Both the position numbers and the translations under genes were made by a program. Shown here piece after piece: positions 1 to 5,786 of a stretch of DNA of 11,358 nucleotides. Position 1 is the stretch's first letter, and each line of letters starts with the position of its first letter. Below the pieces are notes generated by a model that had not been told where the DNA came from, did no database searches, and was given only the letters and a program-made list of their open reading frames with translations. Source of the stretch: Rickettsiales bacterium (lineage in GTDB: Bacteria; Pseudomonadota; Alphaproteobacteria; Rickettsiales; UBA8987); contig JAHDHN010000040.1 in NCBI GenBank assembly GCA_020631295.1, positions 1,216 through 12,573 on the forward strand, read 5' to 3'.

Positions 1-344
1 TTCAAAATACGTGTCAGCTCATCGAACAACACACGAATGGTCTGGGCGCGCTTGGGCACTTCAATGTCCAGCAACTTCTCTACCGCCAAGGCAAAGGCAT
101 GCTCTTGTGTCATCGGAGATACATAATCCAAGCGGTCAAAATACGGCACAGCTTGCAGATAGGTCTTGTGCTCAATCAGCTTCTCTGTGCCGCGATGCAA
201 CAGACCAATATGCGGATCGGCACGCTCCACCACCTCACCATCTAGCTCCAAAATCAGGCGCAACACCCCATGCGCAGCCGGGTGCTGCGGCCCAAAATTG
301 AGCGTCATATTCTTTAAGGATACATCGGGTGCCGCTTGATTCAT
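1..344 (-). CDS. nuoD: NADH-quinone oxidoreductase subunit D, 5' part (runs off left edge)
   Basis: This is the first 114 codons of the 49-kDa subunit of respiratory complex I. In the family this subunit lies in the peripheral arm and, with NuoB, forms the quinone-binding pocket next to cluster N2. The translation starts MNQAAPDVSL and carries the family hallmark FGPQHPAAHGVLRL at about residues 18-30, then ERADPHIGLLHRGTEKL and YFDRLDYVSPM, all nearly invariant in NuoD/NuoH-49kDa proteins. The ATG at 342-344 (minus) is preceded by an AGAGGAAG stretch inside the end of nuoC, about a dozen bases upstream, which can serve as ribosome binding site. It begins 3 bases after the nuoC stop, so it is the fourth gene of the operon. 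The 3' part lies outside the window. Identity is certain. Confidence 0.97.
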   Translation of the reverse strand, partial: MNQAAPDVSLKNMTLNFGPQHPAAHGVLRLILELDGEVVERADPHIGLLHRGTEKLIEHKTYLQAVPYFDRLDYVSPMTQEHAFALAVEKLLDIEVPKRAQTIRVLFDELTRIL

Positions 345-347
345 GGC

Positions 348-950
348 CTATGCTTCCTCTGCTTTTTCATCGCCCGGCAGCACATAATCTGTACCTTCCC
401 ATGGGCTTTGATAATCAAAATCACGGTAATCTAAATCCAGTGATACCGGCTCATATACCACACGCTTTTGCGCTGCATCATAGCGCACTTGCTTATAACC
501 GCTGAGCGGAAAATCTTTACGCAGCGGATGGCCTTCAAACCCATAATCGGAAAGAATACGGCGTAAATCCGGGTGATTCTCAAATTCCACACCATACATA
601 TCAAACACCTCACGTTCCAACCAAATAGCCGAGCTAAATAACGTGCTGGCGCTGTGCACATGAGTATCTTCATCCACCTGAATTTTTACCAAAATACGGC
701 AATTATGTTTTAGGCTAAGCAGATTATACACAACTTCAAACCGCTTAGAACGCTCTGGATAATCCACGCCACACACATCTACCAATTGCTTGGCTTGAAT
801 TTTTTTATCATCACGCAACAAATGCAGTACCGTAATAATGTGAGCTGCACTTACATTTAATGTAAGTTGATTTGCATCGATAATTGCAGTTTTGCCCAAC
901 TCAATATTTTTAGGCAGTGTTTTTTGGATATGCGTGAGAATAGCTTGCAT
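348..950 (-). CDS. nuoC: NADH-quinone oxidoreductase subunit C
   Basis: A 200-residue protein matching the 30-kDa subunit of complex I, a structural subunit of the peripheral arm that packs against NuoD and NuoB. The family signature runs from W110 to about L149, including LEREVFDMYGV, then HPDLRRIL, DYGFEGHPLRKDFPL. An N-terminal alpha/beta domain covers about residues 1-100 and a short tail follows (about 150-200). The length is normal for the free-standing alphaproteobacterial form, so it is not the NuoCD fusion of enteric bacteria. The ATG at 948-950 lies 2 bases after the nuoB stop, with no clear Shine-Dalgarno sequence, so translation is probably coupled to nuoB. The tail ends in an acidic EKAEEA. 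Confidence 0.97.
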   Translation of the reverse strand: MQAILTHIQKTLPKNIELGKTAIIDANQLTLNVSAAHIITVLHLLRDDKKIQAKQLVDVCGVDYPERSKRFEVVYNLLSLKHNCRILVKIQVDEDTHVHSASTLFSSAIWLEREVFDMYGVEFENHPDLRRILSDYGFEGHPLRKDFPLSGYKQVRYDAAQKRVVYEPVSLDLDYRDFDYQSPWEGTDYVLPGDEKAEEA

Positions 951-952
951 GG

Positions 953-1501
953 TTAGGTGCGATCCACCACCGTGCTGGTGCGACGGATTTTATTTTGCAG
1001 CTGCAACACGCCATATAATAATGCTTCCGCAGAAGGCGGGCAGCCTGGTACATAGACATCCACAGGCACAATGCGGTCACAGCCACGCACCACAGAATAG
1101 GAATAATGGTAGTAACCGCCGCCATTGGCACAGCTGCCCATGGAAATTACATAGCGCGGCTCCGGCATTTGGTCATAGACCTTGCGCAAGGCCGGCGCCA
1201 TTTTGTTGGTGAGTGTGCCGGCCACAATCATCACATCACTCTGGCGTGGTGACGGGCGGAACAACATACCAAAGCGGTCCATGTCATAACGGCTGGCAGC
1301 CGCTTGCATCATCTCTACAGCACAACAGGCCAGGCCGAATGTCATGGGCCATAGAGAGCCGGTGCGCGCCCAATTGACCAAATCGTCCATCTTGGCTGTG
1401 ATAAAGCCTTTATTGTTCATTTCATCCAATGCTGCTTGAATGAACTTATCTTGCTCCACGCCTGCGGGCAGTGGTGTGGCATTATGTTTGGTTACTCCCA
1501 T
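953..1501 (-). CDS. nuoB: NADH-quinone oxidoreductase subunit B
   Basis: A 182-residue NuoB (PSST) subunit, which holds the terminal [4Fe-4S] cluster N2 that hands electrons to quinone. The four expected cysteine ligands are visible: the tandem pair C59-C60 in GLACCAVEMM, C124 in MGSCANGG and C154 in VPGCPPSAEAL. A further cysteine, C141, sits in VVRGCDRI. I chose the ATG at 1499-1501 (protein MGVTKHN) because AAAGGAG lies 7 bases upstream. A GTG at 1522 would add seven residues (MAQRSLG) but would place that ribosome binding site inside the gene. With this start the gene overlaps the end of nuoA by 10 bases, a typical coupled arrangement. The protein acts on the cytoplasmic side of the inner membrane. 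Confidence 0.97.
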   Translation of the reverse strand: MGVTKHNATPLPAGVEQDKFIQAALDEMNNKGFITAKMDDLVNWARTGSLWPMTFGLACCAVEMMQAAASRYDMDRFGMLFRPSPRQSDVMIVAGTLTNKMAPALRKVYDQMPEPRYVISMGSCANGGGYYHYSYSVVRGCDRIVPVDVYVPGCPPSAEALLYGVLQLQNKIRRTSTVVDRT

Positions 1502-1890
1502 TCCAAGGCTCCTTTGCGCCACTCATACAAAAATCCAATGGTGAGTACGCCTAAAAATACCATCATCGACCAAAAACCAACCCAACCAATGGTGCCTAGG
1601 CTGATGGCCCATGGGAATAAAAAGGCGATCTCCAGATCAAAGATAATGAACAGAATTGATACAAGGTAAAAGCGAATATCAAAGCGGTTGCGCGCATCAT
1701 CAAACGGATCAAACCCACACTCATAGGGTGAAATCTTTTCCAAGTCAGGCTTATGCTTAGCTAACAATTGCGGCAACACCACCATCACAAACGACAACGC
1801 AATGGCAATGCCAATAAAAATCAATATTGGCAGATATTGCATAATCACTGCGTCATGCATAATAACATTGTTATGTACGATCTCTTGCAT
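1492..1890 (-). CDS. nuoA: NADH-quinone oxidoreductase subunit A
   Basis: NuoA is a small membrane subunit at the joint between the membrane and peripheral arms of complex I. Three hydrophobic helices are visible, at about residues 19-41, 74-94 and 102-122. The conserved loop PYECGFDPF is at about 55-63, followed by RFDIRFYLV and FDLEIAF, whose acidic residues D85 and E87 lie within the second helix. The C terminus is YEWRKGALEWE, as in alphaproteobacterial NuoA. The start is uncertain. ATG 1888-1890 gives 132 residues and lies just after a promoter-like pair. ATG 1858-1860 gives 122 residues, closest to the usual family length. A GTG at 1917 is unlikely because it overlaps the promoter. None has a clear ribosome binding site. 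It is the first gene of the nuoABCD run. Confidence 0.93.
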   Translation of the reverse strand: MQEIVHNNVIMHDAVIMQYLPILIFIGIAIALSFVMVVLPQLLAKHKPDLEKISPYECGFDPFDDARNRFDIRFYLVSILFIIFDLEIAFLFPWAISLGTIGWVGFWSMMVFLGVLTIGFLYEWRKGALEWE

Positions 1891-1900
1891 TGCGGGGATA

Positions 1901-1928
1901 TCTATAATTACACCCACATAAAGTGCAA
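1901..1928 (-). promoter_or_regulatory. Putative sigma-70-type promoter of the nuoABCD operon
   Basis: Read on the minus strand, TTGCAC (1923-1928) and TATAGA (1901-1906) are separated by 16 bases. Both are close to the -35 and -10 consensus (TTGACA, TATAAT). The expected start of transcription, about 7 bases downstream, lands near 1894, only a few bases before the ATG at 1890. The mrp promoter at 6814-6842 uses the same TTGCAC hexamer. Confidence 0.5.
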
Positions 1929-2020
1929 CGGCTATTTTGCGTTATTGCGATATGACCCAACATTGAGAGCAAAATAATTTAGAATTTGATTTATATACGC
2001 CATTGCTATATCTTTTACCC

Positions 2021-2743
2021 ATGGATGATATGAAGTCTCGTTTACGAAACAACTTTACCAATGCGATCATAGGTGTAATAACTGGGGTTGCGGTTGTTGC
2101 TGTTACTATCTTTGGTATAAGAAAACCCAAAAACGGTTATATAACAGAAGAAGCACGTTTTAATCTTAGCCCGTCTGCTATAAATGCAAATATACTATCC
2201 CCAGATAGCAAGGAATTTGCACAAGCATATGACCTTTCTAGAGAAAGCACTGTATATGTAATACAACAATATGCACAAGATCAGGTATATGGCTTGTTTA
2301 GGCAATATTTTCAAGCAGTAGCTGAAAAAGAAGGACTGCAAGACTACATTACAAAAGACAAGTTAATTGCGCAGTTGCAGGATGCATTTGTAGCCACTAA
2401 AGAAGCGGGGGAGGCGGTATATTGGCCTGAAAATTTGCTCCGAAAAACAAAACTATATAACCGTTTAAGCCCTTCTCTTACTGCTACAGAAAAGGATTTC
2501 TTTCATGAAAACTTTGACGAGGGCCTGCTAAAGATTGAGAATAATATACAAAAAATAGCGGGTAAAAAGGTTGATCGTAAAATAGCATTTTCTTTTGTGA
2601 ACCCTGAAAGTGTTGAGCTACTAAGGAATGAAAAGCTTTATAGATCACCTACCAATTCAGACATTCCAAAAATAGAATCAAACAATGATTGGGGCACAAA
2701 AATACTAAATGAAAAAAATATCCCACTCGAAATAAATCTCTAG
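2021..2743 (+). CDS. Hypothetical single-pass membrane protein, unrecognised
   Basis: A 240-residue protein I cannot place in any family. A short basic N terminus (MDDMKSRLRNN) is followed by one strong hydrophobic segment at about residues 14-33 and then by a basic RKPKNG stop-transfer patch. This suggests an inner-membrane anchor with a soluble remainder of about 200 residues. That part has no cysteines and looks mainly helical (about 66-130 and 155-182), with a charged, Asn- and Lys-rich tail. No catalytic motif is visible. The ATG at 2021 has no ribosome binding site; an in-frame TTG at 2003 would add six residues. The gene is clearly more AT-rich than nuoA or ftsK, with many AUA, AAA and AAU codons. 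It stands alone between the divergent nuo operon and ftsK, so it could be a late arrival or a fast-evolving lineage-specific gene. Confidence 0.7.
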   Translation: MDDMKSRLRNNFTNAIIGVITGVAVVAVTIFGIRKPKNGYITEEARFNLSPSAINANILSPDSKEFAQAYDLSRESTVYVIQQYAQDQVYGLFRQYFQAVAEKEGLQDYITKDKLIAQLQDAFVATKEAGEAVYWPENLLRKTKLYNRLSPSLTATEKDFFHENFDEGLLKIENNIQKIAGKKVDRKIAFSFVNPESVELLRNEKLYRSPTNSDIPKIESNNDWGTKILNEKNIPLEINL

Positions 2744-2773
2744 GCGCTGTTGCTGTAAAGTAGAATAGTGGCT

Positions 2774-5062
2774 ATGATGTCCATCATGCCAAAGAAAACC
2801 AAAGTTATTCGTACCAATTCTGCCAAGGCGCGCAGCAATATGGTGACTATTGCAAAGCACCTATTGGCTGTGGCTGCGGTGCTGTTGGGTGTGTTTTTGG
2901 CACTGTCTTTGCTCAGCTATGACCCGAATGATCCGTCCATTAATGTGGCCAGCAATGCCGTGACCAAAAATTGGATGGGCGGTGTGGGCGCCATGGTGGC
3001 AGACCCGCTAGTACAATTGCTGTTTGTCACCTGTTTTTTCTGTGTGGTCTGCCCGATTATTTGGGGCATTAAGTGGCTGAAATACAAACATATGCCTTAT
3101 TTATGGCTGCGTATTTTGTGCTTTGCCTTGCTTATTCCGCTTTGCAGCGCCTGGGTGACGTCGTTTGACACACTCGTTACATTATCGCCGCATTTGCCGG
3201 TAAAAAGTTTGGGCGGAGCGATTGGTGGTTTTACCTATCCGCTTTTTACCAGCCTGATGCCTGAAAATATTTTCTGGATTATCTGCACCTTGCTGGTGGT
3301 GATTTGTGCCTATATCGCGCTGGGCCTGAATATACAAGAATGGCGCAGTATTGTTCGTCATATTGGCCACATAATAGCGCGCGCTGCTGCCTTCATCCAC
3401 CGTAGCGTGATGTGGATATGGGTACATCTGTTGCGTCGGGATACCGTTAACACGCAATCGGCCACCACTCCCACAGTTACACGAGTGAAAAAGGAAACAA
3501 AACTGGAGAAGTCTAGCCTGGTCAAGGCGCGCAAATCCAAGAAAAAAGCCGTGCAGACGACCATGGATATTGTGATGCAGGGTGATTATCAGGTGCCGTC
3601 CATGACATTGCTTTCCTTGCCAGAGCGCAAGATGAATATCTCCACTTCCGAAACAGCGTTGACGCAAAATGCAATGATGTTGGAAAAAGTGTTGGATGAT
3701 TTTGGCGTGAAAGGCGAGATTATTGAGGTGCACCCTGGCCCGGTGGTAACGCTCTATGCGTTGCAGCCTGCAGCGGGCACCAAATCCTCCCGCGTGATTG
3801 GCTTGGCAGATGATATTGCCCGTTCCATGAGTGCGGTTTCAGCGCGTATTGCTGTGATTCCCGGGCAGAATGCCATAGGTATTGAGCTGCCCAATAGTAA
3901 CCGCGAAACGGTGTTTCTGCGTGAGCAGCTGGAGCATGATGTATTTGCGCGCAGCAAGGCATCTCTGCCGCTGGCATTGGGTAAGGATATTGGCGGTGAA
4001 CCCACCATTGTGGATTTGGCTAAAACGCCGCATCTCTTGGTGGCAGGTACCACAGGTTCGGGTAAATCGGTGGGTATTAACTCGATGATTATTTCCCTGC
4101 TCTACCGTTATGGGCCTGATGAATGTAAATTCATCATGATTGACCCGAAGATGCTGGAGCTTTCAGTGTATGAGGACATTCCGCATTTGCTGGCACCGGT
4201 GGTGACCGAGCCCAAAAAGGCGGTAGTGGCCTTAAAATGGGTGGTGAAGGAAATGGAGCAGCGCTACCGTTTGATGTCCAATTTGAATGTGCGTAATCTG
4301 AGTAATTATAATGAGAAACTCAAAGATGCTGAAAAGAAAGGCAAGAAACTAACGCGCCAGGTGCAAACGGGCTATGATCCGTCCACCGGCAAGCCATTGA
4401 TGGAAGAAGTAGCGCTGGATACCACACCATTGCCTTATATTGTGGTAATTGTGGATGAAATGGCGGACTTGATGCTGGTGGCAGGCAAGGATATTGAAAC
4501 CTATATCCAGCGCTTGGCGCAGATGGCCCGCGCTGCCGGCATCCATATTATTTTGGCCACGCAGCGCCCGTCCGTGGATGTGATTACCGGTGTAATCAAA
4601 GCCAATTTCCCCTCGCGCATCAGTTTTCAGGTGACTTCTAAGATCGATAGCCGCACGATTCTGGGCGAGCAAGGCGCCGAACAATTGCTGGGCATGGGCG
4701 ATATGCTCTATATGGCAGGTGGTAGTAAAATCACCCGCGTGCATGGCGCCTTTGTGAAGGACGAAGAGGTGGAAGCGGTGGTGCACTATGTGAAAGAGCA
4801 AGGCACACCGAACTATATTGACGACATCACGCGTGATGATGAGGAAGACGGCGGGGATGGTGAAGATGGTGGAGAGAAAGACGAGCTGTATGACCAAGCT
4901 GTGGCGATTGTGATACGTGATGGCAAGGCCAGCACCAGCTATGTGCAACGTGCCCTAAAAATTGGCTATAACCGCGCGGCCAACATCATTGATCAAATGG
5001 AACGCGAAGGCGTCATCAGCGCCGCCGACCATGTGGGTAGACGCGAGGTCCTGATTAACTAG
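2774..5062 (+). CDS. ftsK: Cell division DNA translocase FtsK
   Basis: FtsK is a hexameric, septum-anchored ATPase that pumps chromosomal DNA toward dif so that XerCD can resolve dimers. In this 762-residue protein the N terminus has four clear membrane helices (about residues 29-49, 72-100, 109-129 and 164-184). A short basic linker follows (about 190-265), then the alpha/beta motor. The Walker A box is GTTGSGKS at 425-432, and the Walker B segment VVIVDEMADLM has its Asp at 561. The conserved ATQRPSVDVITGVIKANFP and GEQGAEQLLGMGDMLY stretches come next. After an acidic spacer (DDEEDGGDGEDGG) comes the winged-helix gamma domain, about the last 60 residues, which reads KOPS sequences in the family. 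The length is normal for alphaproteobacteria, without the long linker of E. coli. The start is uncertain: GTG 2768, ATG 2774, ATG 2777 and ATG 2786 are all in frame and none has a ribosome binding site. Confidence 0.96.
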   Translation: MMSIMPKKTKVIRTNSAKARSNMVTIAKHLLAVAAVLLGVFLALSLLSYDPNDPSINVASNAVTKNWMGGVGAMVADPLVQLLFVTCFFCVVCPIIWGIKWLKYKHMPYLWLRILCFALLIPLCSAWVTSFDTLVTLSPHLPVKSLGGAIGGFTYPLFTSLMPENIFWIICTLLVVICAYIALGLNIQEWRSIVRHIGHIIARAAAFIHRSVMWIWVHLLRRDTVNTQSATTPTVTRVKKETKLEKSSLVKARKSKKKAVQTTMDIVMQGDYQVPSMTLLSLPERKMNISTSETALTQNAMMLEKVLDDFGVKGEIIEVHPGPVVTLYALQPAAGTKSSRVIGLADDIARSMSAVSARIAVIPGQNAIGIELPNSNRETVFLREQLEHDVFARSKASLPLALGKDIGGEPTIVDLAKTPHLLVAGTTGSGKSVGINSMIISLLYRYGPDECKFIMIDPKMLELSVYEDIPHLLAPVVTEPKKAVVALKWVVKEMEQRYRLMSNLNVRNLSNYNEKLKDAEKKGKKLTRQVQTGYDPSTGKPLMEEVALDTTPLPYIVVIVDEMADLMLVAGKDIETYIQRLAQMARAAGIHIILATQRPSVDVITGVIKANFPSRISFQVTSKIDSRTILGEQGAEQLLGMGDMLYMAGGSKITRVHGAFVKDEEVEAVVHYVKEQGTPNYIDDITRDDEEDGGDGEDGGEKDELYDQAVAIVIRDGKASTSYVQRALKIGYNRAANIIDQMEREGVISAADHVGRREVLIN

Positions 5063-5072
5063 GAGTACTTAC

Positions 5073-5102
5073 CCCAACCGGCTGGCAATGAGACGGTTGA
5101 GG
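5073..5102 (+). terminator. Weak hairpin downstream of ftsK
   Basis: CAACCG (5075-5080) pairs with CGGTTG (5094-5099), and a CC/GG pair extends the stem across a one-base bulge. It lies 10 bases after the ftsK stop. No T-rich tract follows, so rho-independent termination is doubtful. It may only be a 3'-end stem. Confidence 0.25.
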
Positions 5103-5127
5103 TTTACATCATAACAACATAAAAAGT

Positions 5128-5245
5128 GCGTCATCCCACGACTTGCCTGCCCCCCGAAGCTTTATGCGTAGGCTGGTTCGTGGGATCTCATGCCAATTGT
5201 CATATCCTTATAAGGAGATGCCACGGATAAACCGTGGCATGACGC
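5128..5245 (+). repeat. Cloverleaf palindromic repeat, copy A (with internal insertion)
   Basis: An outer stem GCGTCAT (5128-5134) / ATGACGC (5239-5245) encloses three abutting arms. Arm 1 is CCCACGA (5135-5141) with TCGTGGG (5178-5184). Arm 2 is ATCTC (5185-5189) with GAGAT (5215-5219). Arm 3 is GCCACGG (5220-5226), loop ATAAA, CCGTGGC (5232-5238). No base is left unpaired at the junction, so a single strand would fold as a four-way cloverleaf. Copies B (5513-5606) and C (11092-11177, inverted) share the design. Arm 1 here carries a 36-base loop where the other copies have five bases. Confidence 0.85.
5146..5176 (+). repeat. 31-base hairpin insertion within repeat copy A
   Basis: Copies B and C have the loop CTTGT in arm 1. 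Copy A has CTTG, then 31 extra bases, then T. The extra piece starts CCTGCC and ends GGCTGG, which pair with one mismatch. It contains CGAAGC (5155-5160) and GCGTAG (5166-5171), the same core found in the hairpin at 11209-11279. It therefore looks like a second, smaller repeat inserted into the loop. Confidence 0.6.
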
Positions 5246-5255
5246 GTGTGAGACG

Positions 5256-5474
5256 TTAAGTATAATGACGCTCCGAAATCGGTGCAGGCGGCACTTCACC
5301 ATCCTCCACCATGCTATCCACTACCGTATCTACCAACTCTGAAATACCTGTGAGTGCATCCGCCTGTGTAACCGCAAGGTGCGATAGAGAAGGAAGTTCT
5401 GCACATAACCCCACATACTCTCCGTCCTCTACAGACCATGTAACACGATATGTATAATGCATAGGATTTAACAT
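5256..5474 (-). CDS. HicB-like antitoxin, shortened at the C terminus
   Basis: A 72-residue protein whose N-terminal part matches the HicB-type partial RNase-H-like fold. The sequence YTYRVTWSVEDGEYVGLCAE, then LPSLSHLA, then a helix with ISELVDTVV, is typical of the solo HicB family of antitoxins. Family members usually go on past RHYSGKF into a ribbon-helix-helix DNA-binding domain and reach about 110 residues. Here the frame stops right after ERHYT, 10 bases from the edge of repeat A. The DNA-binding part and probably autoregulation are lost, so this may be a decaying gene. The start at 5472-5474 is supported by AGGAG 7-8 bases upstream. No HicA toxin gene is visible beside it. The gene is boxed in by cloverleaf repeats on both sides. 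Confidence 0.75.
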   Translation of the reverse strand: MLNPMHYTYRVTWSVEDGEYVGLCAELPSLSHLAVTQADALTGISELVDTVVDSMVEDGEVPPAPISERHYT

Positions 5475-5512
5475 ATTAGCTCTCCTCTAATTTTCTAATA
5501 GCAATATCTTCT

Positions 5513-5606
5513 GCGTCATACCGCGACTTGTTCGCGGTATCCAGGGCGACAATGCTAAATCTCTCTTTATTACTCTGGATCCCATGGATAAACCACGGGA
5601 TGACGC
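5513..5606 (+). repeat. Cloverleaf palindromic repeat, copy B
   Basis: It has the same fold as copy A with different stem sequences. The outer stem is GCGTCAT (5513-5519) / ATGACGC (5600-5606). Arm 1 is ACCGCGA (5520-5526), loop CTTGT, TCGCGGT (5532-5538). Arm 2 is ATCCAG (5539-5544) / CTGGAT (5575-5580). Arm 3 is CCCATGG (5581-5587), loop ATAAA, CCACGGG (5593-5599), with one mismatched pair. The hairpin loops of arms 1 and 3 are identical to those of the other copies, while the paired bases change together. Confidence 0.85.
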
Positions 5607-5634
5607 CTAAAAAGAACCATTATTCTCTACTGGA

Positions 5635-5784
5635 CACCTCTAAAAACCTCAAAGCGTAGCGGTTTTGTGTTCCTGGCGCGTGAAGCCGAAACCGTGGAAG
5701 CGTAAGCGTACATTAACGTACGTGCGACACCGCGAAAGTTCGGATTTGCGCGTCAGGGACGCAAAAGTGGGGTTTTTAGAGGTG
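5635..5784. repeat. 150-bp imperfect palindrome downstream of mrp
   Basis: The ends CACCTCTAAAAACC (5635-5648) and GGTTTTTAGAGGTG (5771-5784) are perfect 14-base inverted repeats. Complementarity continues inward, with a TTTTGTGTTCCTGGCGCG stretch on the left matching the complement of the CGCGTCAGGGACGCAAAA region on the right. The left arm has an extra AAAGCGTAGCGG-like piece. The centre contains CGTAC/GTACG around 5708-5722. The palindrome starts 2 bases past the mrp stop codon and may double as its transcript end. No flanking target duplication is seen. Confidence 0.7.
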
Positions 5785-5786
5785 CC

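Noticed and set aside
892..1212. 106-residue plus-strand open frame
   Set aside because: It is antisense to nuoC and nuoB, with no family features.
3182..3733. 183-residue minus-strand open frame
   Set aside because: It lies wholly antisense to ftsK. The His- and Cys-rich translation resembles no protein, and the plus-strand frame is clearly the gene.
4349..4948. 199-residue minus-strand open frame
   Set aside because: It is antisense to the conserved FtsK motor domain and shows no domain signature.
5128..5245. tRNA gene suggested by the cloverleaf shape
   Set aside because: There is no TTC-type T-loop, no anticodon arm of the right size and no CCA-side consensus. Arm lengths do not fit a tRNA.
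5128..5784. CRISPR array
   Set aside because: The repeats are palindromic, few, unequal in length and not evenly spaced by unique spacers.
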